Source: Sclerodactyla briareus
Lineage: Eukaryota > Echinodermata > Holothuroidea > Dendrochirotida > Sclerodactylidae
NCBI GenBank assembly: GCA_026419785.1
Contig: JAODTK010004232.1
Span: forward strand, 204,494-268,493
Direction of reading: 5' to 3'
Length of the DNA stretch: 64,000 nt
Shown one piece after another: positions 35,661-47,010 of this stretch; position 1 is the first letter of the stretch; each line of letters begins with the position of its first letter. The translations under genes and the position numbers were made by a program. The notes beneath the pieces are model-generated. The model saw nothing but the letters and a program-made list of their open reading frames with translations, searched no databases and had not been told where the DNA came from.

Positions 35661-37900
35661 TGCGTCTGGGGGATGAAGACCACATAACTTATCAGGGGCA
35701 AAATAGGGCACAGTCACGGGTGAAATAAACTCAAAATCCCACAGAGCAAATTTAAAACCCTGAATCTGTTCCTAGGAGAAGAAAGGTGTATATTTCAGGA
35801 AGTCATATTGCACTTAAATGTAAGACAAAAATGCCCGCCCGTAATATGTTTATAAATCGACAGTAACATTCTCGTTCAGAACTGGAGAGGTTGGGTCGGT
35901 CATGATCTGAAAGGCATATATACCAAGGTGGAAACGTTGAATAAAGCCAAAGCGCCCTGGGGCAACAAGCGTGATTAAAGGCATCACAGAGTATTGCTTA
36001 TTGTCTTGTAACATGCGGGTGGCATGAATAACAACGGCTGCCAGGACCGTAATACATTATCGCCAGTGTGTCACTGGCAAAAAGTGTCAACATGGGGTGT
36101 GCTAGACGATGCCAGGAAAAAAACAAAAAGTTATGAAGCAGTAAATATTATACGCCACACAAGTCATCAAAATAAGCGCAATTGAATGCAAGTCAGCCAG
36201 GCAGGTTGATCAAAATCCAGTATGATTGAGAAAGCCGCTGCCGAATACCAATGAAGAAGTGGTCTAGAATTAAGGACAACTGTGGACCCGAGTGCAAAGA
36301 ATAGTACGCCCCAAATGGGTCATGCACTGGGCACTGATATAAGTATTAAAACACGGCGCTGGAGTTATAGTTATGATAAAAGGCATTACGCGGGTTTAAC
36401 GACTTTTACCATGTATGAAGCATGAAAACATAAAATTTTGAAATGTGAGAAGGCTCATCCGTAGTCTCATGAGACTCCTCTCGAGCTTGAAAAAGCAGTG
36501 GTTCTAGTGAACAAGGAATATGAAACATATATCATATACCAATATTTCTGGTTGTGTGGGTAACTTAGACAGCCAACACGCAAGGAACGATTTCCCTGAC
36601 GACTGTAGTGTTATGGATAAAGAAGGAAAAAAGGAATTGAGTATGGATAGGTTTTGTAATTGTATGTTTCTAACAAATTTAGATACGCTGGTTGATGGAA
36701 ATTGGCACCCAGCGGGCCGGCGGGGTTAGCAGGTGTGCCATAGGTGAATTGCCTACATGTTGTACATGCATAGGGATTCAATATCGATGAGAGTTCCAAG
36801 TTCACTAAAACATTATACTGGAATGGAAGGCCAGCCAAATAAGTCGCATGCTACCGGGAGGTAAGTCCTCACAACACATGCCGAAAACGGACTATTTGTG
36901 GAAAGGGGGGAAAAAAATGAATTGACAGGGAGAAGGAAAGAGCAATTGCTCCCAAGAAAGAAATAATAAGAATGAAGAAATGATAAATAAATAAATAGGC
37001 TTCACTTGTGAGGGAGAGGCTGTGTCAACCGTTCTATATTAACTGTAACTACTGAATACCGTGGTAAAACGACCTCACTTGCTGAGGGAGAATTGTGTTA
37101 ACATTTGAATAAGTCGAGTGTCCTTTGGCAACAAATTCCAACTTGGAATACTCCAAGACATTGTGAACTATTTATCATTGGAATTGCCAATGTCGGTGTC
37201 TGAAGCGAATACTACCTTGATGATATGGTAATTCATAAGTTCCCAATGTGCAATAGTTCTTGACCTTAGTATGGCGGATCACTTGTTCGAGTGTTCGGGT
37301 AACGCCTTAGTCAGGAGGCGGCGCCATTATCGGACCCATATTACAGAGTGAGAAAATACATGCGGGTATTCAGACGTGTACCCAATGGGACAATCATGGT
37401 TTATGACCCTATGAATATGAACTATACGCCGTGACTGAATATGTGGCGTTCACAAAGTCGTACTGTCCTATATCAGTTGTATTTGGGGCAACCAAAGTAT
37501 TCGAATTTGTGCTTGCACTGGGACGTCTATGGGGGGGGGAACATCGAATGCCAATTGCCTGTAAGCGGAGCGCCAACCATCGGTTGGCGCTAAGCGTACC
37601 AAAAAAAATTCAGATTTCATACCCTCTAGATCACCGGGAACAACGGCACTGCCAAGCTCAATAGCACCCACCTTAATGTGTGCTTTGAGTGGAAGACAGA
37701 CAAAAAAGTTGTCATTGGCATATTAAGATGATTTACCGATTCTCAATGGGATTTTTGTAGCAGCCTACCTTTCTACCATGGCTTTGTTTGCGTGGGATCC
37801 TGGGGTCTACTGAACGGCCCCTGGTGGGGTCGAAGGGCAAAGCCATAAGCGTACGGAACCACTCCAATTTGGGAGCAGAAAATGTTACCTGAATTTTACA
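35661..37900. other. No supported gene
   Basis: Noncoding as far as I can tell. It includes a perfect hairpin at 37569-37591 (listed separately). Confidence 0.4.
37569..37591. repeat. Perfect 10-bp stem hairpin
   Basis: AGCGCCAACC (37569-37578), a three-base loop ATC, then the exact reverse complement GGTTGGCGCT. No T run follows, so it is not a terminator-like structure. Confidence 0.7.
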
Positions 37901-37917
37901 AGGTGAGTCAATCGAAA

Positions 37918-38520
37918 ACTAACCGGCGAGCGAGTAGCGCGCGAAAAAAAAATGCTGTTTTCTGGGAATTATTCGAAAAAGTCTGCAAGAAATTCAGACA
38001 TTTTTACTTTGCCTTTTGCCTCTCAAATTTTCAACGAATTTTCGCCCCAATTTCATCTCAGAACAATGGGGGGGGGGGAGTTCCCCCAAGGCTCTGAAAT
38101 AAATACAAGTGACCAAAATGATTAGAAGCATACATCGCTTATTTAGCCACAACGCCTGGAAGAAAACGCAATTGCGCGCGAAAAACTTTATGCACTTTTG
38201 GCTATTCGATTTAAAAATTCGAGAACCCGGCATGAAACACATGGTAATCCTTCGACTCGGCCCTAGTCGGGTCCAGATCTTCACTTGGGGTTCCGCACTG
38301 GAATTAAGTGGAATTAAGACAATTTCCAACGCCGATTCGTTGTTATATAAAAATTGAATCAGTTTAGAGTGAGACAAAATCGAGGCTGTGCCTATTAATT
38401 TCTTATTACGGTCCGAAAGTGGGGGGGGGGCAAACGATATGATGTCCCCCCCCACTTTTGAAAGTGGGGGACATGTCTCCAGTCCCCCACATGTTGACGC
38501 CCAGGGCCCTATAAGAAATG
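37918..38520. repeat. Decayed non-autonomous DNA-transposon-like segment
   Basis: GCGCGCGAAAAA occurs at 37938 and again near 38176, about 240 bp apart, within similar AT-rich surroundings. A G run near 38068 is followed by AGTTCCCCC. At 38442-38474 a strong hairpin forms from ATGTCCCC...CACTTT, a TG loop and AAAGTGGGGGACAT, with GAAAGTGGGGG also at 38415. Such G-rich ends with short inverted words are common in internally deleted DNA transposons. No pair of terminal repeats could be fixed. Confidence 0.4.
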
Positions 38521-41284
38521 TGCAGACGTCTCTATGGTGTATGCGAACCAACTACACTAGTGGTCTAGGCAACATATTGTTTCAGCAGCGTAAAACTATA
38601 TATTGCACTCTATAACTCAAATGCCTGAATCCCTTGAGTGCACTGTTTGCCCTGAAAAAAAAATCTCTAGCGTGAGAATTACGGTAAATCGGTCTTGTCC
38701 ATGGGTACTGTAACACCTCGGCAGATTAATTGCACTGACTGGTATTTAGACTTTATCCCACTTCGGTGGTACGAACCTAAACTGATATGCGTGAGGTAAC
38801 CTCTCGAGTGAAGAAGTCTGAGGAGTAGGACTGGTATGCCCGGGTTGGTACAAATGGCAAGGACCGACTGGTAGGGGTCGAGCCAGTATTATAAGACAAC
38901 AAGCAGATCAATTTGCCTCGTCGATGAAGTGGGGGCATGTCGGTCAGACGCAGCAAAACAGGAGTAATCACGTTCCAGCGAATGGGATTGTCGCTCTCGA
39001 CAACTGGTACTTTGAGAAGTTTATTAGGTTCAGACCGTTGAGTAGTGACCCAAATGAAAGTGAATGATTGATAACAGGAGCGGCTAACATAATGGTGGAT
39101 CTATGACGGCCGTCATTGAGTAATCTATGTTACATGGATTGAAGTAATACTGAACGACTGCTCAACGGAATGTTCGCAATTTTAGCTATGAATGTCGGTT
39201 GTTGAATCTGATCAAATTGTTACAACACGTGAATGTGACATGTGCGTCAAAGCTTACCAGTCGATGGCAGACAAGCTTGAACGCGGAGTTATGTAAGCCA
39301 GGACGTCAACTATAGGATGCGCGGACAGATGGCTCTATGCCAAGAACTGGTTCCGCTTACTGCGGAAATGGTTCCGGGGGTATTGCACTGATGAATCTAA
39401 TTGATAACACACGGCAGAGACTCTCAACAGGACGGCAATCAGCTTCAGAGTGGCAAGATCACTACTTTTGAACATTATTATACATGAACCACACTCGAAG
39501 AGTGAACGTACGGTATGATTTAAACGGAGCGTGAATGGCTACGGGAAATGATTGTCAATGTATAGAGATCATATCCTGTTCTCGAAAAGTATTGGAATGT
39601 CACCAGTTTTAACACGACTCCTGAAATAAAATCAAAAAGTTTCTGAAATGAAAAGAGGCATTACTTGTGCATCCTGGATACTTTTGTAACTATAATTAAA
39701 ACGCTTGTGTTCCTATTCAAGAGGGATTTCATAATTGGAATGTTTTTTGTGTGGCGTGACCCACGGAGATAGTAACATTTTGCGCAGACAAACGTCACAA
39801 CCCCAGTGAGACAACGTAAGGGTATTCTGCTTCATACTTCTACATTAACATATGCGAATGTCACATACGATACTGCACAGATCGCATAAATGGAATAAGT
39901 GGTAGATAGGCTGTGACATGTTGCCATCCCTGCGGACATGTATAGTCGCTGAGATTGATCAAATGATTATGGGAGGGGAAAGAGTTCCAATGTACAGTAT
40001 CCTAGTTCGTGATGTGATGAATTAGTGGTCAGTGTAGCGTTTTGAATGACTCGATGTACTTATTTAAAATTGATGGAATGGTCAAGGTTTATGGTGATTT
40101 CGGTCACCGTTTTGGAATATACAAAACGTCACCAAGTCATGTACTTTTCTCAGGAGAATATGATGTAACGATTATTCATTTCATGTGTGCGACGTACTTT
40201 GGTTTTGTTTGTTAATGATTTAATGAAAAGATAAATATTCATGAGATTTACCACGTTGGAAAGGATACGCTAATGACATTTGGCAGAGTACAAAGACTAC
40301 GTCGAGTCCAGACGCGGCCATCAGTGTGATCCGTTTTTCCGATTCTTACAATTTTCTACTAGCTTGTAAATTATATACGAGGATATACCAAATGCCCAAA
40401 AACAGGTATTTTTAACCGGTGAAAAATGGTCAAATAAACCAATTGACCTCATCATAATGAAGGGACCCATAATTTGTACAAATCGTCAAAACGTGTGGAA
40501 ACTTTCTGTGGACCTAAATATTTTACTAAGTAACTCGAGGAGTTACAAAGGAAAGTGAATGTAACTTTAGACACTCCATACTTGTTTTGAAATTTGAAAA
40601 ATATGTTTCAATTCAAACCATAGGAGAGCAATTTTCGGAGTTGCAGAATTTAGGCAACATTCCTGCTAAATGTGAATCTATTCAGTCGTTCGATCTCGAA
40701 GACTGCAAGTGCGCAAATAATGAAAATTATCAAAATTTTTAAAGCAGCGTTCTCCCCGCCGAAAAATCGGTTGATAAAATCTGGGAAAATTATCCGTTTG
40801 ATACAAACTTTGGACCTTGTTCTAACATTTGAAACAATTCAGTCTCTTCCAATCTTGAATATAATGAAAGAAGAATATATTTTCGATAATCCCAAAAGTT
40901 GCAATTTGCGCCTTCCCAATGTTACCAAATTGGAAATCATTCAGTCATTGGAATATACGAATATCTTAATCGAAAAGTTGCCCTCAAATGTGTTTCTCCC
41001 CCTAATATTTACGATTCCGAAAATTTCTATTCAATTTCGAGAGTACATGTGTGTCTAATTTTACGAGGTTCAGCCTCCAAACTGGCGAACTCACCCCTTT
41101 TCCCCCCACCCCCCACCCCAAAAAAAAAAAGCTGACGGATGCGCAAACACATTAAAACACACACAATAACGGGCACTGTTCACTCCATTGATGTTCCAAC
41201 CATAGAATAACAACTATTACTATAGCAACCGGTAACAGTGAAAATAAGTGAAATGACAAATCAATATCTCATTCGGGACCGATG
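38521..41284. other. No supported gene
   Basis: AT-rich in part. The 128-codon frame at 40672-41058 lies in a region where a short phrase (TTGGAAATCATTCAGTC) is echoed about 97 bp upstream, so I treat it as noncoding. A pyrimidine-then-A run lies at 41098-41130. Confidence 0.4.
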
Positions 41285-41815
41285 AGATAGTTTAGTTTAG
41301 TTTAGTGAATGAGGGCCAGGAAGGACATAATCCTCATAACGACCTAGGGCCTCCATTCCAGGAAGAAAAATGAACCAAACCACTAAATAATTCGCCCGTG
41401 ATTCCTGAAAAATAAATCAAGACTGTTCTGAAGCATTCACACTCTTTAGAGAAAACAACATTTCAGGAAGACAATTCCACGCACTGATCACTCTCTGCGC
41501 GAAGAAATATTTCAGAGGTCCACTCTGCAGCGCTTGCCGAAGCTTGAGACCGTGGCCTCTGTTGAGTACCATTGGAAAATTTAAAGAAGTAGTTGAAAGA
41601 CAGGCCAACGAGTCCATGGACAATTTGAAAACCTGGATCAAGTCACCCCGAATTCGCCTCAGCTCCATGGTAGTTAGACCGAGACGCCTTAATCTTTCCT
41701 CGTAGGGTAAATTTTTCAGACAGTGAATCATTCTAGTTGCCCTACGCTGAACGTTTTCAATAACCTGCTTGTCTTTTGCAAAGTAGGGATTCCACACTTG
41801 TACAGAATAAATAAT
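41285..41815 (-). mobile_element. CR1-like LINE, 5'-truncated 3' end
   Basis: The minus strand encodes the RT C-terminal part in one open frame (41797-41417): VQVWNPYFAKDKQVIENVQR, then RRATRMI, then YEERLRRLGLTTMELRR and IRGDLIQVFK. That is the standard tail of CR1/jockey-like reverse transcriptases. It is followed by a short 3' UTR with GTCCTTCCTGGCCCTCATTC and ends in (CTAAA)n on the minus strand (41290-41307). The coding part begins abruptly next to an ATAATAGA simple repeat at about 41815, typical of 5' truncation during target-primed reverse transcription. Of all LINE pieces here this frame is the best preserved, so it is probably the youngest. Confidence 0.88.
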
Positions 41816-42063
41816 AGAATAGATAATAGATAATAGTCAGCTCAATCCACTCAAGTTCGATTCGAACTCTAAAATCTCCATCCTACAATGTTAAATTCGA
41901 TACCATAATTGGCAAAATTACTGTTAAAACCCTGAAAACAATGAAAAATAGGTGTCGGACTGCTGAGAAAATTTTGTTTTCATATGAATTGTGGTTAGTT
42001 TCTACGAATTTAGTCACCCATTACAAATGAGTATGTCGGTTTTTCCGGAAAGGCTGACGGATA

Positions 42064-42130
42064 AAAAACAAACAAACAAACAAACATACAAACAAACAAA
42101 CAAAAACAAACAAACAAACAAACGAACAAA
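42064..42130 (+). repeat. (AAAC)n microsatellite
   Basis: About fifteen imperfect AAAC units. Confidence 0.95.
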
Positions 42131-42496
42131 ACAATAGAGGCAGACACAAAACAGTACAGTCACTCAATGACAAGTAGTCCTGACAGCTGTTTGAAATGAG
42201 AGGACTCACTCAAGGTCAGTACTCCAGAGGACTGCCACTTATATTTCGAAGCTTAGTAATCCAAGCCTTTATAAAATATGGGTGCCTGGAACATGTCTGG
42301 AATCATATGGGGCAGTGAAACCAATCATGTTGTTGTGAATTACGTGGCGCTATTCGTAACTTCTCGTGATTTCGTGCAGTTCAATAAAATAGGACCACAC
42401 AATATTAACGTGAACGTTCACAAATATCAAAACACGCTTTCGATATTTTAAATCAGAATAACCCCGGCTATGACTTCATTTGATGAGTGACGAGAT

Positions 42497-43540
42497 GTGA
42501 CGAGAGTGAGGGCGCTCCGAAAACACGTTTATGTCACTTATGTCACTTGCCTAATAGGATTACTTACAAATGTACATATTTTCCCCGCAGGCAATGTAAA
42601 AAAAAAAAAAGCCTTTTTGGTACTGTCTGCCAAGGATTTCAATGTGGGGAGTGTTTGTTCCTGTCACCAAGCGTGTGCTCTTTTCAAAGACTGTTGTTAC
42701 AACATCGGGGAACGACGTTACGATAATGAAACCCTTCACTTCAGGAAGAACCTTATGAAATGCCTTGGCTATGTCCAAATGTACTACTGACCTAATATCT
42801 GGTAGAAAGTACCGGATGGTGTCAACTTGCCCTGATTCGTGGGTTGGAATGAACGAGTGTGACATCACTGGTAACGGTACACGATATACTGTCGGTAGCT
42901 TCGAAGACCTCTCTGGAATACCCGTCCTGGATAAACATGGAATAACCTATCGGAATATTTATTGTGCTATTTGCCACGGTGTTAATATGGCCGAACTCTC
43001 TGCATGGTCTCTAGATGCAGACGATTGCAAGGGTACAGGCGATTTTGAAAGCAATTCCTCGTTGAGTATCAAAGAAAAAGTTATCCACCTGGCGGAGCAT
43101 TGCTCCGGTGTTACTTTTCGCCCTCCAACAGAACATCCGTACCATTCGTTATCGCGAATACCTTGTCGACAAATCGTTCGTGACCTCATCGACGAGTGCG
43201 TTGATAACAGTAGTAGGGTCATTGCAGAGAAGTGTGAGGAATTACGCCCCAATAAGTCGCCTCGGGGAACATTTTAAAAATGTTTACTGTCTGGATTGTT
43301 ATTTCGCGGCAATAGAAAATGTGAACGTCGAGGTTGAAGCTCTTTGTCCTAAATGTGGCGAATGGGATCCGAACGCAATGGAGGAGGTTGTTGCCGTGTG
43401 TTGGCGCAAGTGCTTATGTTCCGGATACAGACATTTTTGACAGTGAAGGTAACCCTTTGACAATACCACCCACCTACTCCCCCTCCACCCCCGATAAGTC
43501 CCGATATCGACATTCGTTTCCATTTGAAGTCAATCTGGAA
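42497..43540 (+). CDS. GPCR ectodomain, N-terminal part (SMB-like Cys cluster and YCxxC blocks)
   Basis: This is the 5' part of a Family B-type receptor gene; the ectodomain would face outside the cell and bind an unknown ligand. A hydrophobic stretch near 42527-42580 could be a signal peptide, though TTTTCCCCGCAG at 42580-42591 could also be a splice acceptor. At 42656-42697 the frame reads CSCHQACALFKDCC, the cysteine pattern of a somatomedin-B-like domain. After a frame change, a YRMVSTCPDSW stretch follows (about 42807) and YRNIYCAICHGV at 42948-42983. A matching FKNVYCLDC block lies at 43273-43299 in a third frame. Potential N-glycosylation sites (for example NGT, NSS) fit an extracellular domain. 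Two one-base frame changes (near 42760 and 43235) interrupt it, through assembly error or decay. Exon borders are uncertain. Confidence 0.7.
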
Positions 43541-44350
43541 TAACTTCCATCACAAGCCAAGACCGACAGATCCAGGTAGAATCCGGGACGTGCCCGGAGG
43601 GCCAGTTCTATGGTCCTTTCGGTCAATGTCAAATACTAACTCGAAGGTCGTGAAGTTGGGGAGGCGACTCACAAAAGGCTTCCGTGGCGTCTGCAGTCAT
43701 GTGATGGAGTTTTAAGTCGAAACAGATCGTAGGACTGTCGAGCTCGACATTCGACGATTGTGCAAAAGAGGTAACAAAACTGCCGGAGTGTCTTCTCCGA
43801 ACAATTGCAATCCATTAGAGATACAAATTCTAAGAATATTAGTGTAACATGCAAAGTGACTGACTCGGATAAGCGGTATCTGTTCCGAAGTTCAGAATTA
43901 CCAGATTTTGATAGCCCTGTTCATTTATTTTGACTTAAATGAGGAGAATTCCATTCAGTCCATTTCAGGTGATTGCAACACGTTGAATTTCATGGACATA
44001 AGGGTACAGTGCATATCTTTAGACTCTCAGTCGGACATAGTCTGTGATAGTCAATGGCTTTGAGAAGAGTAATTTGAGACTAGCGAACAATACTACGCTC
44101 GACGGAAATTTCACAGATTTCAGAGGGGCAATCGATCTCATACATGTGAAAATCAGACTTTCGTTTACGAATTTCTCCTCTGGGGAAAATAGGTGGGTCA
44201 ACGAATCTTTGTTTGCGAAGGAATGCAGTTTTAAAAAGACATACCAGTCCCCTGTACGTTACAGACGCTTAATTCCTCGCTATTCGTTCCATTGGAGAAC
44301 AATTCTGATATATTGGTGTACACTGTAACACCACTTCAGCTCTCCCGGAC
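43541..44350 (+). CDS. GPCR ectodomain, juxtamembrane part
   Basis: Coding continuity is inferred from short family-like blocks in changing frames. At 43579-43620 one frame reads GTCPEGQFYGPFGQCQ, a Cys-bounded CPxGQxY block found ahead of the 7TM region in receptors of this kind. Near 43835-43930 a frame reads NISVTCKVTDSDKRYLF, and at about 44053-44200 NGFEKSNLRLANNTTL with several NxT/S sites. The stretch occupies the place of a GAIN-like or Methuselah-like stalk, but I cannot see a GPS cleavage site (HL|T/S with flanking Cys/Trp), so autoproteolysis is not supported. Introns probably interrupt it; their borders were not fixed. Confidence 0.5.
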
Positions 44351-44596
44351 ATGTATAAAGTTTTGAATACGGAAGAGATACAGGTGTGTTTGCCTTTGAA
44401 CTATAAGTTTTTCCCCCAATACTCCTTGGCAGAAGGCATTGTGAGCGCTGTCGGATTATCAGTCTCGATAATCTGTCTAATTCTAACGTTGTTGACATAT
44501 TGTGTCTTCTCTCTGTTAAGACGTGTAATGGCTAGTATATTGATTATGACATGCTGTGCAACCCTCATTCTGGCCCAGCTGCCTTGCTCTTGGCTG
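44351..44596 (+). CDS. GPCR exon with TM1-TM2
   Basis: The frame reads VLNTEEIQVCLPL, then TM1 (about 44435-44512: EGIVSAVGLSVSIICLILTL), an intracellular Arg pair, and TM2 (about 44531-44584: ILIMTCCATLILAQL). This is the opening of a secretin/adhesion (7tm_2) domain, which couples ligand binding outside the membrane to G proteins inside. The VQVC-like block before TM1 and the LAQL at the end of TM2 are characteristic. The exon would end in phase 0 at CTG|GTGTAG (donor 44597), a weak donor. The next exon starts in phase 0 at 44711. Confidence 0.8.
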
Positions 44597-44710
44597 GTGT
44601 AGCTATGCCCCCCCCCAACACCCCTCCCGCCCCCCCCCCCCGCCCAAAAAAAAAAAAAAAAAAAAAAAAACCACCCCCCACCGCCCAAACCCCACCCCCC
44701 ACCCCCCCAG
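44597..44710 (+). other. 114-bp intron made of C and A homopolymers
   Basis: Apart from its first dozen bases the stretch is almost only C and A: C runs, a run of about 26 A from 44646, then C runs closing in CCCCCAG. It would work as a polypyrimidine tract plus acceptor, but such runs are also where assemblies fail, and the neighbouring one-base frame change supports caution. Confidence 0.5.
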
Positions 44711-45161
44711 GAAATGATACATTTGTTCCATTGTATCAGGCTTCGGGCATTTCTTTTGGCTAACTGCGTTTTCTACAAGTTCTGTTCTCGGCTATGATAT
44801 GACCCACACCTTCAGTTCACGCAATCAGATCAAGCGAGTCACTGGTGTAACAAGGCGGTCGTTGTTCTATTTCCTCCCAAGCTTAGGCATACCGTTAGTG
44901 ATCAGTGGGATACTGTTGCTTCTATATCTGCTTGACGAAGATAAATATGGAATACGTTACGGCAGTGCCTATGGATGTTGGATCGGGGACGGTGATATCA
45001 ACCTATACGCCTTTGGTGTCCCTGTCGCAGTCAGTTTGTTCGTGAATGTGGTCTTCTTCCTCTACATAACCGCTTCAATATTCATCCAGGAAAGAGGCAG
45101 TAAGCGGATCAGAAAAAGCATCGACAACACTTCGTTCCGAGATCTGCTGATATATATCAAG
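44711..45161 (+). CDS. GPCR exon with TM3-TM5
   Basis: After a one-base frame change near 44735 the frame reads GFGHFFWLTAF (TM3, with the preceding Cys that usually bridges to loop 2), GYDMTHTF, then TM4 (44859-44930: LPSLGIPLVISGILLLLY). The loop-2 GCW signature is at 44973-44981, and TM5 follows (45003-45083: AFGVPVAVSLFVNVVFF). A basic third intracellular loop and LLIYIK come next. The exon closes in phase 0 at AAG|GTAAAT (donor 45162). These are the hallmark blocks of the 7tm_2 family. The partner acceptor is 11.6 kb downstream at 56771, past the nested LINEs. Confidence 0.88.
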
Positions 45162-45639
45162 GTAAATATAAAAAAAAAATATAGAGTGCCTAAATTAGTG
45201 GATGATAGTAGTAATATTATAACAGTAAAACTTTTATTTTTCATTTTATTTATTTATAATAATGATATTACAGTTATTTATGGAACACAGGACACAGTGC
45301 AAGCATCTCTATGCGCTGACTACGTCTAGGGGCATATACCTAAGAATGTATTATCATTCTCTCTGTTTACCGTTAATTTTTGGAAATCTTGAGATACTGT
45401 ACTTTTCTTTAATCATTATTAAATAATAGTTTGTTAGCAGAAAATCTGTCACGATATTGACGAACCTCCATAACCAGGTTGTCCGAGCTTTCTTCTGTTT
45501 CGCTCGTAGAAAAATGTTAGCGTCATTCCCAAGAGAAGAGAAACAAGTATCGAATCCCATCGCTTTGCCACAATGTAGCTTTGGACTATAAGATTTTTTT
45601 TTTTTTTCAGACGAAGAGGCTACCTCTTCTCATTAGGAC

Positions 45640-45920
45640 TTTGCTACTCCACAGATACCGTTCCTGTAGAGATGTATCTTCCAATGCACGGGGCAGTTCG
45701 ACCCCACGACCCGTACCAGTAAATGTGTAGCTCCAAATTCAGGATAACGCTACTTCACAAATATTTAACACGTGGAGATGTAGCTCCAGGAACAGTGCCA
45801 CTCAACAGCTATCGGTTTCTCGCAAAGATGTAGCTTCTGAACTGGGCAACCCCACATCAGGTACCCTATTTGTGAAGATGTAGCTTCACGCACAGACAGT
45901 GCTACTCACTGATAATGATT
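45640..45920 (+). repeat. Tandem array, about 50-bp period
   Basis: GATGTAGCT(T/C)C-type words start at 45671, 45723, 45777, 45827 and 45877, alternating with GCTACT(T/C)CACA and CAGTGCCACTCA-type words. About five degenerate units. It follows a T run with CAG (45595-45610) but I see no exon there. Confidence 0.75.
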
Positions 45921-46743
45921 CTGCGAAAAACTCGGCGTCGGGGCACTAATTCAGGAGAAGGGAAAAGTGTCCCCGACAGTCGCTGGCGACGTGTGCGTCT
46001 CAATTTAGATACCATTCATACCATAACATTCATTCTGAATCCTAAATATTTATCTTCCAATTGTACCATACTTACGGATAATGGTGGGGCCGTGGAGACC
46101 AATATGACTCCTACGTGTCAATGCATCAATTAGAGAGTTGTTAGCCTCTTCCACACTCAAACCAATCCATTACGTCAAGTGCACAAATGACATCTCATCT
46201 GGGGCATGATATGGAGTCATGAATATGTCCCAATCTTACTGACCCCACCCACCTTGATCAAGATGTGAATTGGAGAAGCATCCGTCACGATCGAAGTGCC
46301 ATTCTCAATTAACAATGTAGAGAGCTAAAACAGCGCCATTCCTCCGTGACATTCTGAGTTCAACTCCTTTCTTACTTTCTTACGGTGAATTCCCAAGGCT
46401 CCCGCTTCCACACCCGAGGACTCGCACAACCCCGTAAAAAGGGCTGCAATGAGAAACGGTGCCAAATTTGTGTCCATATCGATCTCACCAATGGGCGCCC
46501 TGTCTGTTTACCAATGTCGACACAGCCCTCAATCCCTCTTCCTTCCCACTGCCAAAAAGCCGAAATGGCTTGGCCACTGCCAAGAGGTACTGCGTGAGGT
46601 AAATACCGGTGTAATACCGGCTATGTTGTTGGACGACAAACGGCAACCCTAGAGAAACAAAACAGAAAAGCAATAGCAACAACGGAACCATCTGAGGTAT
46701 CGCTTTATGGTGATAGAGAAAAGAATTCGGACCAACATACTTC

Positions 46744-46744
46744 C

Positions 46745-46814
<70 letters not shown>

Positions 46815-46912
46815 TATATATATAGATATATATATATATATAGATATATATATATATATATAGATATATATATATATATAATATATATATATATATCTAT
46901 ATATATATATAT

Positions 46913-46977
<65 letters not shown>

Positions 46978-47010
46978 TATATATATATATAGATACAATT
47001 TATATATAAT
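46744..47010 (+). repeat. (CA)n(TA)n compound microsatellite
   Basis: About ten CA units followed by some 230 bases of TA repeat with occasional AG interruptions. Length is likely polymorphic and may be misassembled. Confidence 0.95.

Noticed and set aside
37994..38551. 185-codon minus-strand frame
   Set aside because: It covers the G-rich, hairpin-forming transposon-like segment and has no recognisable domain.
40672..41058. 128-codon plus-strand frame
   Set aside because: AT-rich Ile/Lys-rich peptide over a region with internal echoes; no motif, no splice context.
46385..46597. Peptide KKGCNEKRCQICVHI, reminiscent of the Cys motif of Penelope-like elements
   Set aside because: No RT or GIY-YIG sequence follows; a single Cys-rich word is too little.
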